The position numbers and the translations under genes were made by a program. From the NCBI GenBank assembly GCA_021775525.1, contig JAJFHQ010000007.1, forward strand, positions 1-64,000: DNA of 64,000 nucleotides, read 5' to 3'. The stretch is from Hyphomicrobiales bacterium (lineage in GTDB: Bacteria > Pseudomonadota > Alphaproteobacteria > Rhizobiales > Methyloligellaceae). Positions 27,501-34,632 of this stretch are shown piece by piece (the stretch's first letter is position 1; each line of letters starts with the position of its first letter). The notes below the pieces were generated by a model. It worked only from the letters and a program-made list of their open reading frames with translations, ran no database searches and was not told where the DNA came from.

Positions 27501-28640
27501 CTTTTCATCTGTGAGTTCCGGGCGCTTCAGGTAGCCCTGGGCCAACCCTACACCCGCAATGCCGATTTCCCCCATTCCGCCTTCTGGCACGATCTCGGGC
27601 TTGTCGGGATCGAGTATGACGATGGTATAGGTCGGCAGGGGCCCGCCGATGGTGACGGGCTTGTCAGGCAGGAGTTCTGTGAGCGTGCAGGTGACGGTCG
27701 CTTCCGTGGGACCGTAAGCATTCAGGATCACGCGCCCGTCTCGCGCCCAGCGGGTCACCAGGTTCTGCGGGCAAGCCTCGCCCGAGACGATCAGGAGGCG
27801 CAAGTCTGGCAGGTCTTTCTCAATCGTCCCAAGCAGTGTGGGGACACAGGCCCAACCGGTCACATTGTGTTCCAGCAGATAGTCCGCCAAGTCGTCACCT
27901 ACCAGGCTCGCGCCGGCCTTGGCCGGAACCAGTGCGGAGCCAGCGAGCAATGGCACCCATAATTCCTCGACCGAGAAATCAAACGCGATGGTCATGCCCT
28001 GGTAAACGCGATCCTCGGGTCCATAGCCGTAAATCTCCGCTGCCACGCGCACGAAATTGCAGATGCTGGCATGTTCGATAACCACGCCCTTGGGCTTGCC
28101 CGTTGTGCCGGATGTGTAGATGAGATACGCAATCTCGTCTCTCGGCTTGCCCTTTTCCTTCTCGCTCAGGCGGGACGCGTCGAGCTTGTCCAACTCATCG
28201 GCAGCGGTATCGAGGAAAATGGTCAGCACATCGAAGTCCGCGACCTTCTCCGCGAATGCCGACTGGGTCAGCATGACCTTCACCTCGGCATCTTCCATAA
28301 TGAACGCGATACGATCGTTCGGGAACCCGCCGTCAAAGGGCACGTAAGCGGCATTGACCTTCAGCACCGCCAGCAGCGCGACGTAAGTCTCGACACCCTT
28401 GTCGAACAGCAGGCCCACCTTATCGCCGGATTTGACACCTTGTGCGATCAGATATCGCGCGGCCTGGTTGGCGCGGTTGTCCAGGTCACGGAAGGTGTAG
28501 ACCTTCTCATCGGTGATGACCGCCGCATGCGTGCCGCCGCTGGCAGCATCCAGTTCATCACACCGGGCTTCGAACAGATGGTCGAGCCGTTCGCCTTCTT
28601 TCCAGCGAATGGAATTGTCGGCTCCCTTGCAGATCAGCAT
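24594..28640 (-). CDS. Membrane-bound Pls-type non-ribosomal peptide synthetase
   Basis: A 1348-residue enzyme with the architecture of epsilon-poly-lysine synthetase. Residues 20-515 form an adenylation domain (A3 YTSGTTGKPKG at 175, A8 RGYRIELTEIE at 424, A10 Lys508). Residues 530-605 are a thiolation domain with LGAHSL, Ser567 being the phosphopantetheine site. Then come three soluble left-handed beta-helix-like (hexapeptide) domains, about 740-845, 1005-1095 and 1235-1340, each preceded by a transmembrane pair (635-690, 860-945, 1125-1185). There is no ordinary condensation or thioesterase domain. By eye the specificity residues read D-F-E-T-I-S-A-V-T-K; a Glu at the third position is also found in lysine codes. 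In the Pls family this layout makes a homopolymer of a basic amino acid, released without a thioesterase. The diaminobutyrate-type aminotransferase next door suggests diaminobutyrate as the unit. Confidence 0.85.
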   Translation of the reverse strand: MLICKGADNSIRWKEGERLDHLFEARCDELDAASGGTHAAVITDEKVYTFRDLDNRANQAARYLIAQGVKSGDKVGLLFDKGVETYVALLAVLKVNAAYVPFDGGFPNDRIAFIMEDAEVKVMLTQSAFAEKVADFDVLTIFLDTAADELDKLDASRLSEKEKGKPRDEIAYLIYTSGTTGKPKGVVIEHASICNFVRVAAEIYGYGPEDRVYQGMTIAFDFSVEELWVPLLAGSALVPAKAGASLVGDDLADYLLEHNVTGWACVPTLLGTIEKDLPDLRLLIVSGEACPQNLVTRWARDGRVILNAYGPTEATVTCTLTELLPDKPVTIGGPLPTYTIVILDPDKPEIVPEGGMGEIGIAGVGLAQGYLKRPELTDEKFIPDFLDIPNNPSKRIYRSGDLGCINADDEVEFHGRIDTQVKVRGYRIELTEIESVLMEFPEISMAVVDTYEAEPGAVELVAYYALNKGKKDLDHAEVAKVLRTRLPRYMVPAYIEKLPVIPMTPSNKADRKALPEPKGPRVVGGSDNYVAPSNAMEETLAGELAKILQVDKVSTEDHFFNDLGAHSLLMARFCAQLRQVGDMPGVSMPDIYQNPTIVKLAAHLGTAVDEVVLDVKRDPLRIASNLEYYGCGALQLVFLTLYGLLGLWLLVIGFHWTYAVVDDPVALYIRVVTFIFGSFAGLTALPIAAKWLLIGRWKAERIPVWSLRYFRFWLVRTLVQTSPLAAFASTPIFNFYLRMLGAKIGKDVVIASALVPVCTDLLSIGDNTILRKDSKLTGYRAQSNYIYTGPIEIGSNGFVGEGSVIDIGTVMEDDSQLGHASSLQEGQRVPEGKHYHGSPAVETQADYCTVEPMHLSTLRKSLWCAWLLSGVFGLLVPVGVFLVYRAGPYFLNYTGSEQFNPESPWNFLVALALDLGPSTLLLLFTGLGLGLLGLLTIPRLYNLFLTPEKTYVRYGFHYIVHGLVSATSNSRFYNLIFGDSPFATWFLNKLGYNLNTVEQTGSNFGTNQKHDNPFLCDVGSGTMVSDGLSMINAQMTPTSFRLSQVKIGDHNYLGNNIFYPSAGKTGSNVLLGTKVMIPIDGPIRENVGLLGSPPFEIPRAVDRDKEYDPYTDDALRAERIAMKARSNVVTVLLYLLANWLIGFLTLLVGIMAIMYYPTHGFAALFGFGATIALVTIPYFALLERASLGFKDLEPQMVAAYEDYFWFHERHWKFCESPLQSLFKGTPFKSVISQMLGIKMGAKVFDDGAQFLEKTLITVGDYTTFNDAVTVQGHSLEEGIFKSDYIKIGKGCSIGTGAFVHYGVTMKDEVVLAPDSFLMKGEVLEEGSTWRGNPAKAVGEAVVHKRAAE

Positions 28641-28787
28641 GTGCCCTCACCCAATTTTGCCTGCGCACGGATGTCCGAACGCAACGCTAATGCTAACCGG
28701 TAAAGTGTGGAATTCTAAGCATGAACCGGATGTGGACGAGACTATCCGTCCGGCACCCGGTACATCAAGTATTGCTAAGTGTACTCT

Positions 28788-30734
28788 TCAGCCTGTTTTG
28801 CCCTTGGACTCGCCTTCGGTGGCCATGTCGGAATGGGTGATTAGAAGTTGGGCTGCAACCTCCCAAACACCCGCCAAGCTTTCCGAGTCGGAGATGTCAT
28901 GGACATTCTTGTCCCATGCTTCCCGGTTGAACAGGCCATCTAGGACACGCTCGAGAATGTCCAGTCCCTGATCCATCTCTTCCATAGTGGTCGTCAGGGG
29001 CATCATGCATTTCACGACTTCGTCCCTTGGACCGCAACGCTCGATGATCAGGCCCTCGGTAAATGCATTCTTCGTGACCTTTGCCGCCTGATCAGGATCG
29101 GCACACCGCACGCCAATCATGAAGCCACGACCCTTGACATCGATCAGGTCGTCGGGATGCTGCTCAACCATGGCCAGCAGCCGCTTGCGCAGATGCGCGC
29201 TTTTCTTCTTCAACTCCTTCTCGAACTTGCCGTCTTTCCAGTAGAGTTCAAGCATCCTGGCTGAGGTGATAAACGCCGGGTTGTTGCCCCGGAACGTGCC
29301 GTTATGTTCACCGGGGCTCCACTGGTCCAGATCACGCCTGATGAGCACAACCGAGAATGGCATCCCGTAACCGGACAGTGACTTGGACAAGGTTACGATA
29401 TCGGGTTTGAGGCCGGCTTCCTCGAAGCTGAAGAAGGTTCCCGTGCGCCCGCAACCGGCCTGGATGTCATCGACGATGAGTGGAATTTCCCTCTTGTTGC
29501 ATAGCGCCTGCAAGGCCTGGAGCCATTCGACACGCGCCATGTTCAGCCCGCCTTCTCCTTGAATGATTTCAAGTATAACCGCAGCTGGTTCATCGATACC
29601 GCTGGAAGGATCATCCAGCACACGCTCTAGATAGGCGATCGTGTCGACATCTTCTCCCATATACCTGTCATACGGCATCGTCGTTGCGCCACCCAGCGGC
29701 ACTCCTGCTGCTGCGCGGAGTGTTTCATTACCGGTAATCGACAAAGCACCCATGGAAACGCCGTGAAACCCGTTGGTGAAACTGATGACGTTGGTATTGC
29801 CGGTCACCTTGCGGGCAATCTTCAGAGCGGCTTCGACGGCATTGGTTCCGGTCGGGCCGGTGAACTGAATGACGTAATCGAGACCACGTGGCTTGAGAAT
29901 GATCTTGTCCATCGCCGAAAGGAATTTCTCCTTGGCCACGGTATGGAGATCGAGGCCATGGGTGATGGCATCGCTTTGGATATAGTCCACCAGCACGGAT
30001 TTGATTTCCGGATTGTTGTGCCCGAAATTGAGGGAGCCGGCGCCAGCGAGAAAATCGAGATAGGGTCGGCCATCCTTGTCCCAGATCGTCGTCCCCACGG
30101 CCGTGTTGAAAATGCGCGGGAAGGCACGGGCATAAGATTGTACGTTGGATTCAAGATGCTCAAACAGCTCGTTTTCAGGCTGGCCTGTACCCTCACTTGC
30201 CATGGAAACTGTGCTGTCTTTCCCGTTGGTCGCTCTAGATCCCTTCTTGGAGCTTTTCTTGGCGTCCTGTTCGGACTGCTCGATCAGAAGCTTCGCAGCC
30301 GCTGCCCAGCTCCCTTCCATGTTCGCCGCGTCCGCGACGGCGTGGACGGCCTCGTCCCATCCCTTGCTGTTGATTTCGCCTTCGAACACGTCGTCCTGAG
30401 TATTGCCCGAGCCATCCGCAATTATTGACCAGGTGACTTGCCCGTTATGCACTTCATAACGGTGACGAGTGTGAGGCACGATCTGCTGGTTGCTTGGGAT
30501 GGGAGCATCCGTGTCAACTGAGTCCGTCGCCGGTGCTGACGAGACAATTTTCGTCTCAGGTCCAAATTCGCTGTCCACAAACTTCATCGCAGCCTTGCGG
30601 TTGGTAAACATTCCGCCGCGGCTATCACTATCGTCCTGAACAAGCCATGTGCCGGATGGCCCTTCATAGACATGCGCGAAGGCGACGGGCTGGTCCTGCT
30701 GCAAATTCACAATCGGGGCGATTCTATCGGTCAT
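28788..30734 (-). CDS. Diaminobutyrate-type class III aminotransferase with N- and C-terminal extensions
   Basis: A 648-residue PLP enzyme. The core (about 190-600) matches EctB/Dat-type diaminobutyrate:2-oxoglutarate aminotransferases: GAGSLNFGHN, TGPTGTNAVEAA, EIIQGEGG, VDDIQAGCGRTG and the PLP lysine in TLSKSLSG (Lys451). It should make 2,4-diaminobutyrate from aspartate semialdehyde and glutamate. EctB is about 420 residues; here some 185 residues are added in front and about 45 behind. The N-part includes a TWLVQDD...GGMFTNRKAAMKFV module. A 29-residue motif starting at W126 recurs at W607. No ectA or ectC is nearby, so the product is probably not for ectoine but for the peptide synthetase 147 bases downstream. 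Confidence 0.82.
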   Translation of the reverse strand: MTDRIAPIVNLQQDQPVAFAHVYEGPSGTWLVQDDSDSRGGMFTNRKAAMKFVDSEFGPETKIVSSAPATDSVDTDAPIPSNQQIVPHTRHRYEVHNGQVTWSIIADGSGNTQDDVFEGEINSKGWDEAVHAVADAANMEGSWAAAAKLLIEQSEQDAKKSSKKGSRATNGKDSTVSMASEGTGQPENELFEHLESNVQSYARAFPRIFNTAVGTTIWDKDGRPYLDFLAGAGSLNFGHNNPEIKSVLVDYIQSDAITHGLDLHTVAKEKFLSAMDKIILKPRGLDYVIQFTGPTGTNAVEAALKIARKVTGNTNVISFTNGFHGVSMGALSITGNETLRAAAGVPLGGATTMPYDRYMGEDVDTIAYLERVLDDPSSGIDEPAAVILEIIQGEGGLNMARVEWLQALQALCNKREIPLIVDDIQAGCGRTGTFFSFEEAGLKPDIVTLSKSLSGYGMPFSVVLIRRDLDQWSPGEHNGTFRGNNPAFITSARMLELYWKDGKFEKELKKKSAHLRKRLLAMVEQHPDDLIDVKGRGFMIGVRCADPDQAAKVTKNAFTEGLIIERCGPRDEVVKCMMPLTTTMEEMDQGLDILERVLDGLFNREAWDKNVHDISDSESLAGVWEVAAQLLITHSDMATEGESKGKTG

Positions 30735-30830
30735 GTTTTAACGCTTTCCGTTTTAATTTGCTGCGACACTCCGGAGATAAGAAATTCTCTTCATGCGGGT
30801 AGTGACGAATATCACACTTTTTGGCTTCCG

Positions 30831-30870
30831 AAGTGCTTTCCTACATATTTCATCATATTTTTCAGCACTT
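30831..30870. promoter_or_regulatory. Inverted repeat before the aminotransferase gene
   Basis: AAGTGCT (30831-30837) and AGCACTT (30864-30870) form a perfect 7-bp inverted repeat with a 26-base AT-rich centre, in the 162-bp gap between the LRR gene and the aminotransferase start. It may be an operator or part of a transcript end; nothing else supports either reading. Confidence 0.25.
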
Positions 30871-30896
30871 TAATAAATTACACCTTCCCTGATGGC

Positions 30897-32102
30897 TTAC
30901 CGGTCGCCAACATGCGCGCGCAGGGTTTCCAGGCAATCATCACTGTTGCTTTGTGAAAGCACCCAGTTGGGGACACCGGGAATTTGCGTCTTGTGAAGGA
31001 TGAGTTCCGACAAGGACGGCATCTGCCAAAAGTTTTCCGGGGGCGATGACAACAGGCATCCCGAGCAGTCAAGTGATTGCAGGTCCGGGAGATCTTTCAG
31101 CGGAGAAAGGTCCGTCACCGGCGCGCGTGAGCAATTGAGCTTTATCAGGGAGGACATACCCTTGAGCGGGCTGAGGTCGTTGACCGGCGTGCGGGCGCAT
31201 TTCAATTCCTCAAGGGCGGATAGTCCCTTCAACGGTGTCAGATCGCTCACCGGCGTTTCCGAGAACTTGAGCAATTGCAGTGCGGACAATCCCTTGAGCG
31301 GGGCCAGATCACTCACCTGGGTGTTCATGAATTCAAGCGTTTGAAGGCCTGTCAGGCCCTTGAGCGGACCCAGATCAGTCACCAGAGTATGTGAACAATC
31401 CAGCGATTGCAGGTTTGACATGCCCTTGAGAGGACCGAGGTCACTGATCATGGTGTGCGAGCAGTGAAGTGACTGCATAGACGCCATGTCCTTGAGTGGA
31501 GAGAGATCCTGTACATTGCTAAAATTACAGTAGAGCAACTGCAGCTTTGCCATTCCCTTGAGCGGGGTGAGATCATTTACCGGCGCATGGGAACAGAACA
31601 GCGATTGCAGCTCAGCCATCTTCTTTAACGGCGCAAGATCGCTCACTTCGGTATCCGAGCAGGCGAAGAACTGCAGGGCTGTTAAATCCTGAATCGGGGA
31701 AAGGTCGGTCACACCGGTAGCCGCACATGACAGCGATTGCAGCAGTGCCATGCCCTTGATCGGGCTAAGGTCGCTCACCGGGTTGAGCTTGACGTCCAGC
31801 GACTTCAAGGCAGGCAGATCATTGAGCGGTGTCAGATCAACCAGTCCCGTACCACTCAGCGACAATGTCTGGAGTTCGGGTAATGCAGCGAGACGTGCAA
31901 TTTGCGCCTCCACGGATGGTATTTTGCCCTTCTGATCTGCTGCTTCCCGGAATGCTCTATCGAGATTTAGTGCATGCAAATTATTCAGGGAAAACAGTTC
32001 TTCCGGCAATTCTTCGAGACCGAGCGAACTCAGATCAAGGAGCCCTGTATTTTCCCTAGCCTCGCTGGCAATACGTTCCTGGGCGATGGTCAATCCGTCC
32101 AA
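30897..32102 (-). CDS. Leucine-rich-repeat protein with twelve 22-residue repeats
   Basis: A 401-residue protein without signal peptide or membrane segment. After an N-terminal LRR-like stretch (LSSLGLEELPEELF) come twelve uninterrupted 22-residue units (89-352) of the form DLxPLKGMxxLQxLxCSxTxVx, then a degenerate cap. This is the internalin-like/SDS22-like repeat spacing and should form a curved binding surface. Many units keep a Cys and a Ser-His pair on the inner face (LDCSHT, LFCSHA). The start is TTG at 32102, supported by a strong GAGGAGG five bases before it. It runs in the same direction as the aminotransferase and synthetase genes; the binding partner is unknown. Confidence 0.85.
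   Translation of the reverse strand: MDGLTIAQERIASEARENTGLLDLSSLGLEELPEELFSLNNLHALNLDRAFREAADQKGKIPSVEAQIARLAALPELQTLSLSGTGLVDLTPLNDLPALKSLDVKLNPVSDLSPIKGMALLQSLSCAATGVTDLSPIQDLTALQFFACSDTEVSDLAPLKKMAELQSLFCSHAPVNDLTPLKGMAKLQLLYCNFSNVQDLSPLKDMASMQSLHCSHTMISDLGPLKGMSNLQSLDCSHTLVTDLGPLKGLTGLQTLEFMNTQVSDLAPLKGLSALQLLKFSETPVSDLTPLKGLSALEELKCARTPVNDLSPLKGMSSLIKLNCSRAPVTDLSPLKDLPDLQSLDCSGCLLSSPPENFWQMPSLSELILHKTQIPGVPNWVLSQSNSDDCLETLRAHVGDR
31047..31838 (-). repeat. 66-bp tandem repeat array coding the LRR units
   Basis: Twelve in-frame 66-bp units encode residues 89-352 of the LRR protein. The units differ at many third positions and at several codons, so they are old and selected rather than freshly expanded. 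All are exactly 22 codons long, with no insertions. Confidence 0.85.
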
Positions 32103-32271
32103 GGTATCCTCCTCTTATTTTTTCCGGGGCACTCAGCGGCCTTTTAAAGACGATTATATACACACTGGTGCGAAGTGCAGCAAAAGAGACGATGTGCATG
32201 ACCGTTTTGGCATCGCGAGAATTCTGGAGTGGTTGGCGGATTTTTTCCGGTTTGGAATATGAGGGTCGAAC

Positions 32272-33000
32272 TTGCCTCATGACCTTGGTATTCTGCTGCC
32301 CATGAGCAGCAAGAATTTTGATGGAACCATACTTGCCAGTTCGGCCCTTTTTGCGGGTCTGGAACGTGAAACGCTTGATGGCCTTGCGCGCTATTCCCGC
32401 CACATCACGCTTGAACCAAATGCTGGACTGTTCAAGCAGGGTGACCCTTCTGACGGGTGCTACGCCATCCTTGAAGGTGTATTGAAAGTTTCAGCCACCG
32501 CCGCTGATGGCAAGGAAGCACTGCTCGCGATGCTGGGGGCCGGTGACGTGATTGGCGATATGGGACTCATAGATGCACAGCCAAGATCGGCGAGTGCCAC
32601 CGCGCTCAAACACTGCTCGCTTGCATTTCTGGCGTCACGGGATTTCAAAAAGGCCGCCAATACAAATCCGGTGATCTACCTGCACATGCTGAAGATTCTC
32701 AGCGAAAGGCTGCGCGCCTCCAACGAGGCCGCAACCATGCAACAGCTTTTGCCCTTGCGCGGCCGTCTAGCACGCGTGTTTCTACGGCTTGCGGAAGGAT
32801 TTGGAGAGCCCCTCGAAGGCGGGCGTGTGCTTATCCGGCAAAAATTTACCCAGGCTGAACTGGCGCGAATGACGGGTTCGGCCCGGGAAAATGCAAACCG
32901 GCAAATCAGGGAATGGACTCACGAAGGCCTGATCAGCCGGATCAGCCGCTATTACTGCCTTGAAGACACTGACAAATTACGGAAATTCACCGAGTTTTGA
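32272..33000 (+). CDS. Crp/Fnr-family transcription regulator
   Basis: A regulator of up to 242 residues: a cyclic-nucleotide-binding-type domain (about 22-140, with FKQGDPSDGCYAILEGVLKV and GDVIGDMGLID) and a C-terminal winged helix (about 165-225, QAELARMTGSARENANRQIREW, the recognition helix). The N-terminal cysteines of oxygen-sensing FNR are missing, so it is not an FNR-type sensor. TTG at 32272 has a GAGGG six bases upstream; ATG at 32302 is the alternative. It is divergent from the LRR gene, sharing a 169-bp promoter region, and may control it. Confidence 0.82.
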   Translation: MPHDLGILLPMSSKNFDGTILASSALFAGLERETLDGLARYSRHITLEPNAGLFKQGDPSDGCYAILEGVLKVSATAADGKEALLAMLGAGDVIGDMGLIDAQPRSASATALKHCSLAFLASRDFKKAANTNPVIYLHMLKILSERLRASNEAATMQQLLPLRGRLARVFLRLAEGFGEPLEGGRVLIRQKFTQAELARMTGSARENANRQIREWTHEGLISRISRYYCLEDTDKLRKFTEF

Positions 33001-33074
33001 GCGTCCGGAAATGTGTCATTCTCACTTGTCATTAGGCTGGGGGGAAGTTATTAATCTCATTCGCCGATTCTAAC

Positions 33075-33111
33075 CATGGGGGGTAAGATTGGGCGTAAGC
33101 GTGACCCCATG
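33075..33111 (+). promoter_or_regulatory. Inverted repeat upstream of the S41 peptidase gene
   Basis: CATGGGG (33075-33081) and CCCCATG (33105-33111) are perfectly complementary with a 23-base spacer, ending seven bases before the GAGGAGG ribosome binding site of the gene at 33132. It could be a leader hairpin or operator. Confidence 0.25.
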
Positions 33112-33131
33112 TGTTGGTTGAGGAGGCATTC

Positions 33132-34580
33132 ATGAAGCGGGCATTGTTTTACACGCTCATTTCAGCGACCGCTTTTCTGTGCTTCCTGGCCTCGGTAAAC
33201 ACATCAATCGCCATGACCAACACACCCATCGTATCCTTCAAGGATGGTAACGATCCCGCCAAGCTGAACGGCTACTGGCGCTCAAGAGGCTATGGCTGGG
33301 TCATCGCTGTCCAGAAGGGCAAAGTCTATTTTTACAACGAAAGCGCCCGGCACTGCATCAAGGACAAGGATGCCACGGAAGACCTGGAAGACCTGGGCAA
33401 GCTTTACCAGATCAGTGACGATGACCAGACGATGCGCCTGCCGATCGGGGACGACTCCTATTTCTATACTTTTGACAGGTTGGAGAGCCTGCCTGACACG
33501 TGTCACCGGAAACTCGATACGACGCCTAAATCGGTGCTCGACAGCTTCATCGAGATGTTCTCCAAGCATTATGCCTTCTTCGACAGCCGCGACATCAACT
33601 GGCCGACGGTCGTTGATTCAACTGCCAAGCGCGCCGAGGCGAACATGTCCAGCACCGAGCTGCTGGATGTCATCAAGGGCGTTCTTGCAAAATTCGACGA
33701 CGACCATGTGAGCGTCGAGGCAAAAATCGACGATGAGAAAGTTGTCCTCAATGCTCGTCCTGGAAAGACGATTGGAGCCCTGTCCGCACTGGCTGAACGC
33801 AAAGGCGAAGACGCAGAAGATTTCGTGGATGACTGGCTCGAGCGTTTTTGGAAAAAGGACATCGGCAAGACCCTGTTGCGCGGCGACGGATACAAGGCAG
33901 CCAATGGCAAGATCCGGTATGGCCTCATAGATGATGACATCGGGTATATCGCGATCCGGTCCATGGAAAGCTTCGCCAGCGATGATGACGACGAGGACAA
34001 GGACATCAGGGCTGCCGGCAAGGCGCTGGACAAGGCCCTTGGACGCATGAAAGACGCCAAGGCAATGATCGTGGATGTGTCCATGAACGATGGTGGCTAC
34101 GACAAGGTTGCACGTGCGATTGCCGGGCGTTTCGCATCAAGCCGCACGCTGGGCTATTACAAATATGCAGGCGACAGCAAAGCCGATGAGCCCCAGCCCA
34201 TCCATATCGATCCGGCTGGCAAGCATCGCTACACCGGTCCCGTATACCTCGTAACCAGCGACATCACCGTCTCCGCCGCAGAGATATTCACCATGTCCAT
34301 GCGCGCCCTGCCCAACGTGACCCATGTCGGCGGAACGACGCGCGGCGCCTTGTCGGACATGCTGTGGAAACCACTTCCCAATGGATGGACTTTGAGCCTG
34401 TCGAACGAGGTCTATCTCGATGCCAAGCGCAAACCTTGGGAGGGTGCGGGTATCCCGCCGCAGGTCCCGCTGGAAGTCTTTTCAACGAGCGACATTACCA
34501 CTGGCCCTCTCAAGGCAATCCGGTCTGTCGTTGAACTGGCCCGGGGCAATAAACCGGTCCACGTGGCGCAAACCCGGTAA
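33132..34580 (+). CDS. Exported S41-family peptidase
   Basis: About 482 residues. The ATG at 33132 has a GAGGAGG ribosome binding site and starts a signal peptide (MKRALFYTLISATAFLCFLA...), so I prefer it to 33111. The C-terminal half (about 270-460) is a tail-specific-protease (S41) domain: DIGYIAIRSM, VDVSMNDGGYDKVA, and the nucleophile region TSDITVSAAEIF with the Ser before AAE, then GGTTRGALSD. The N-terminal part (30-150) is a separate beta-rich domain. No PDZ domain is obvious. It likely cleaves peptides in the periplasm. It stands alone after the Crp gene and converges on glpD. Confidence 0.82.
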   Translation: MKRALFYTLISATAFLCFLASVNTSIAMTNTPIVSFKDGNDPAKLNGYWRSRGYGWVIAVQKGKVYFYNESARHCIKDKDATEDLEDLGKLYQISDDDQTMRLPIGDDSYFYTFDRLESLPDTCHRKLDTTPKSVLDSFIEMFSKHYAFFDSRDINWPTVVDSTAKRAEANMSSTELLDVIKGVLAKFDDDHVSVEAKIDDEKVVLNARPGKTIGALSALAERKGEDAEDFVDDWLERFWKKDIGKTLLRGDGYKAANGKIRYGLIDDDIGYIAIRSMESFASDDDDEDKDIRAAGKALDKALGRMKDAKAMIVDVSMNDGGYDKVARAIAGRFASSRTLGYYKYAGDSKADEPQPIHIDPAGKHRYTGPVYLVTSDITVSAAEIFTMSMRALPNVTHVGGTTRGALSDMLWKPLPNGWTLSLSNEVYLDAKRKPWEGAGIPPQVPLEVFSTSDITTGPLKAIRSVVELARGNKPVHVAQTR

Positions 34581-34632
34581 ACGCTTCGCCAAAGGCTGGC
34601 CGAGATGCAAAAGGCCTGTGGGACGTAAAATC

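Noticed and set aside
28788-30734. Ectoine biosynthesis locus
   Set aside because: The aminotransferase core is EctB-like, but ectA, ectC and ask are missing and the extensions and neighbours differ.
31047-31838. Possible CRISPR-like array
   Set aside because: The regular 66-bp period is continuous coding sequence for leucine-rich repeats, with no spacers.
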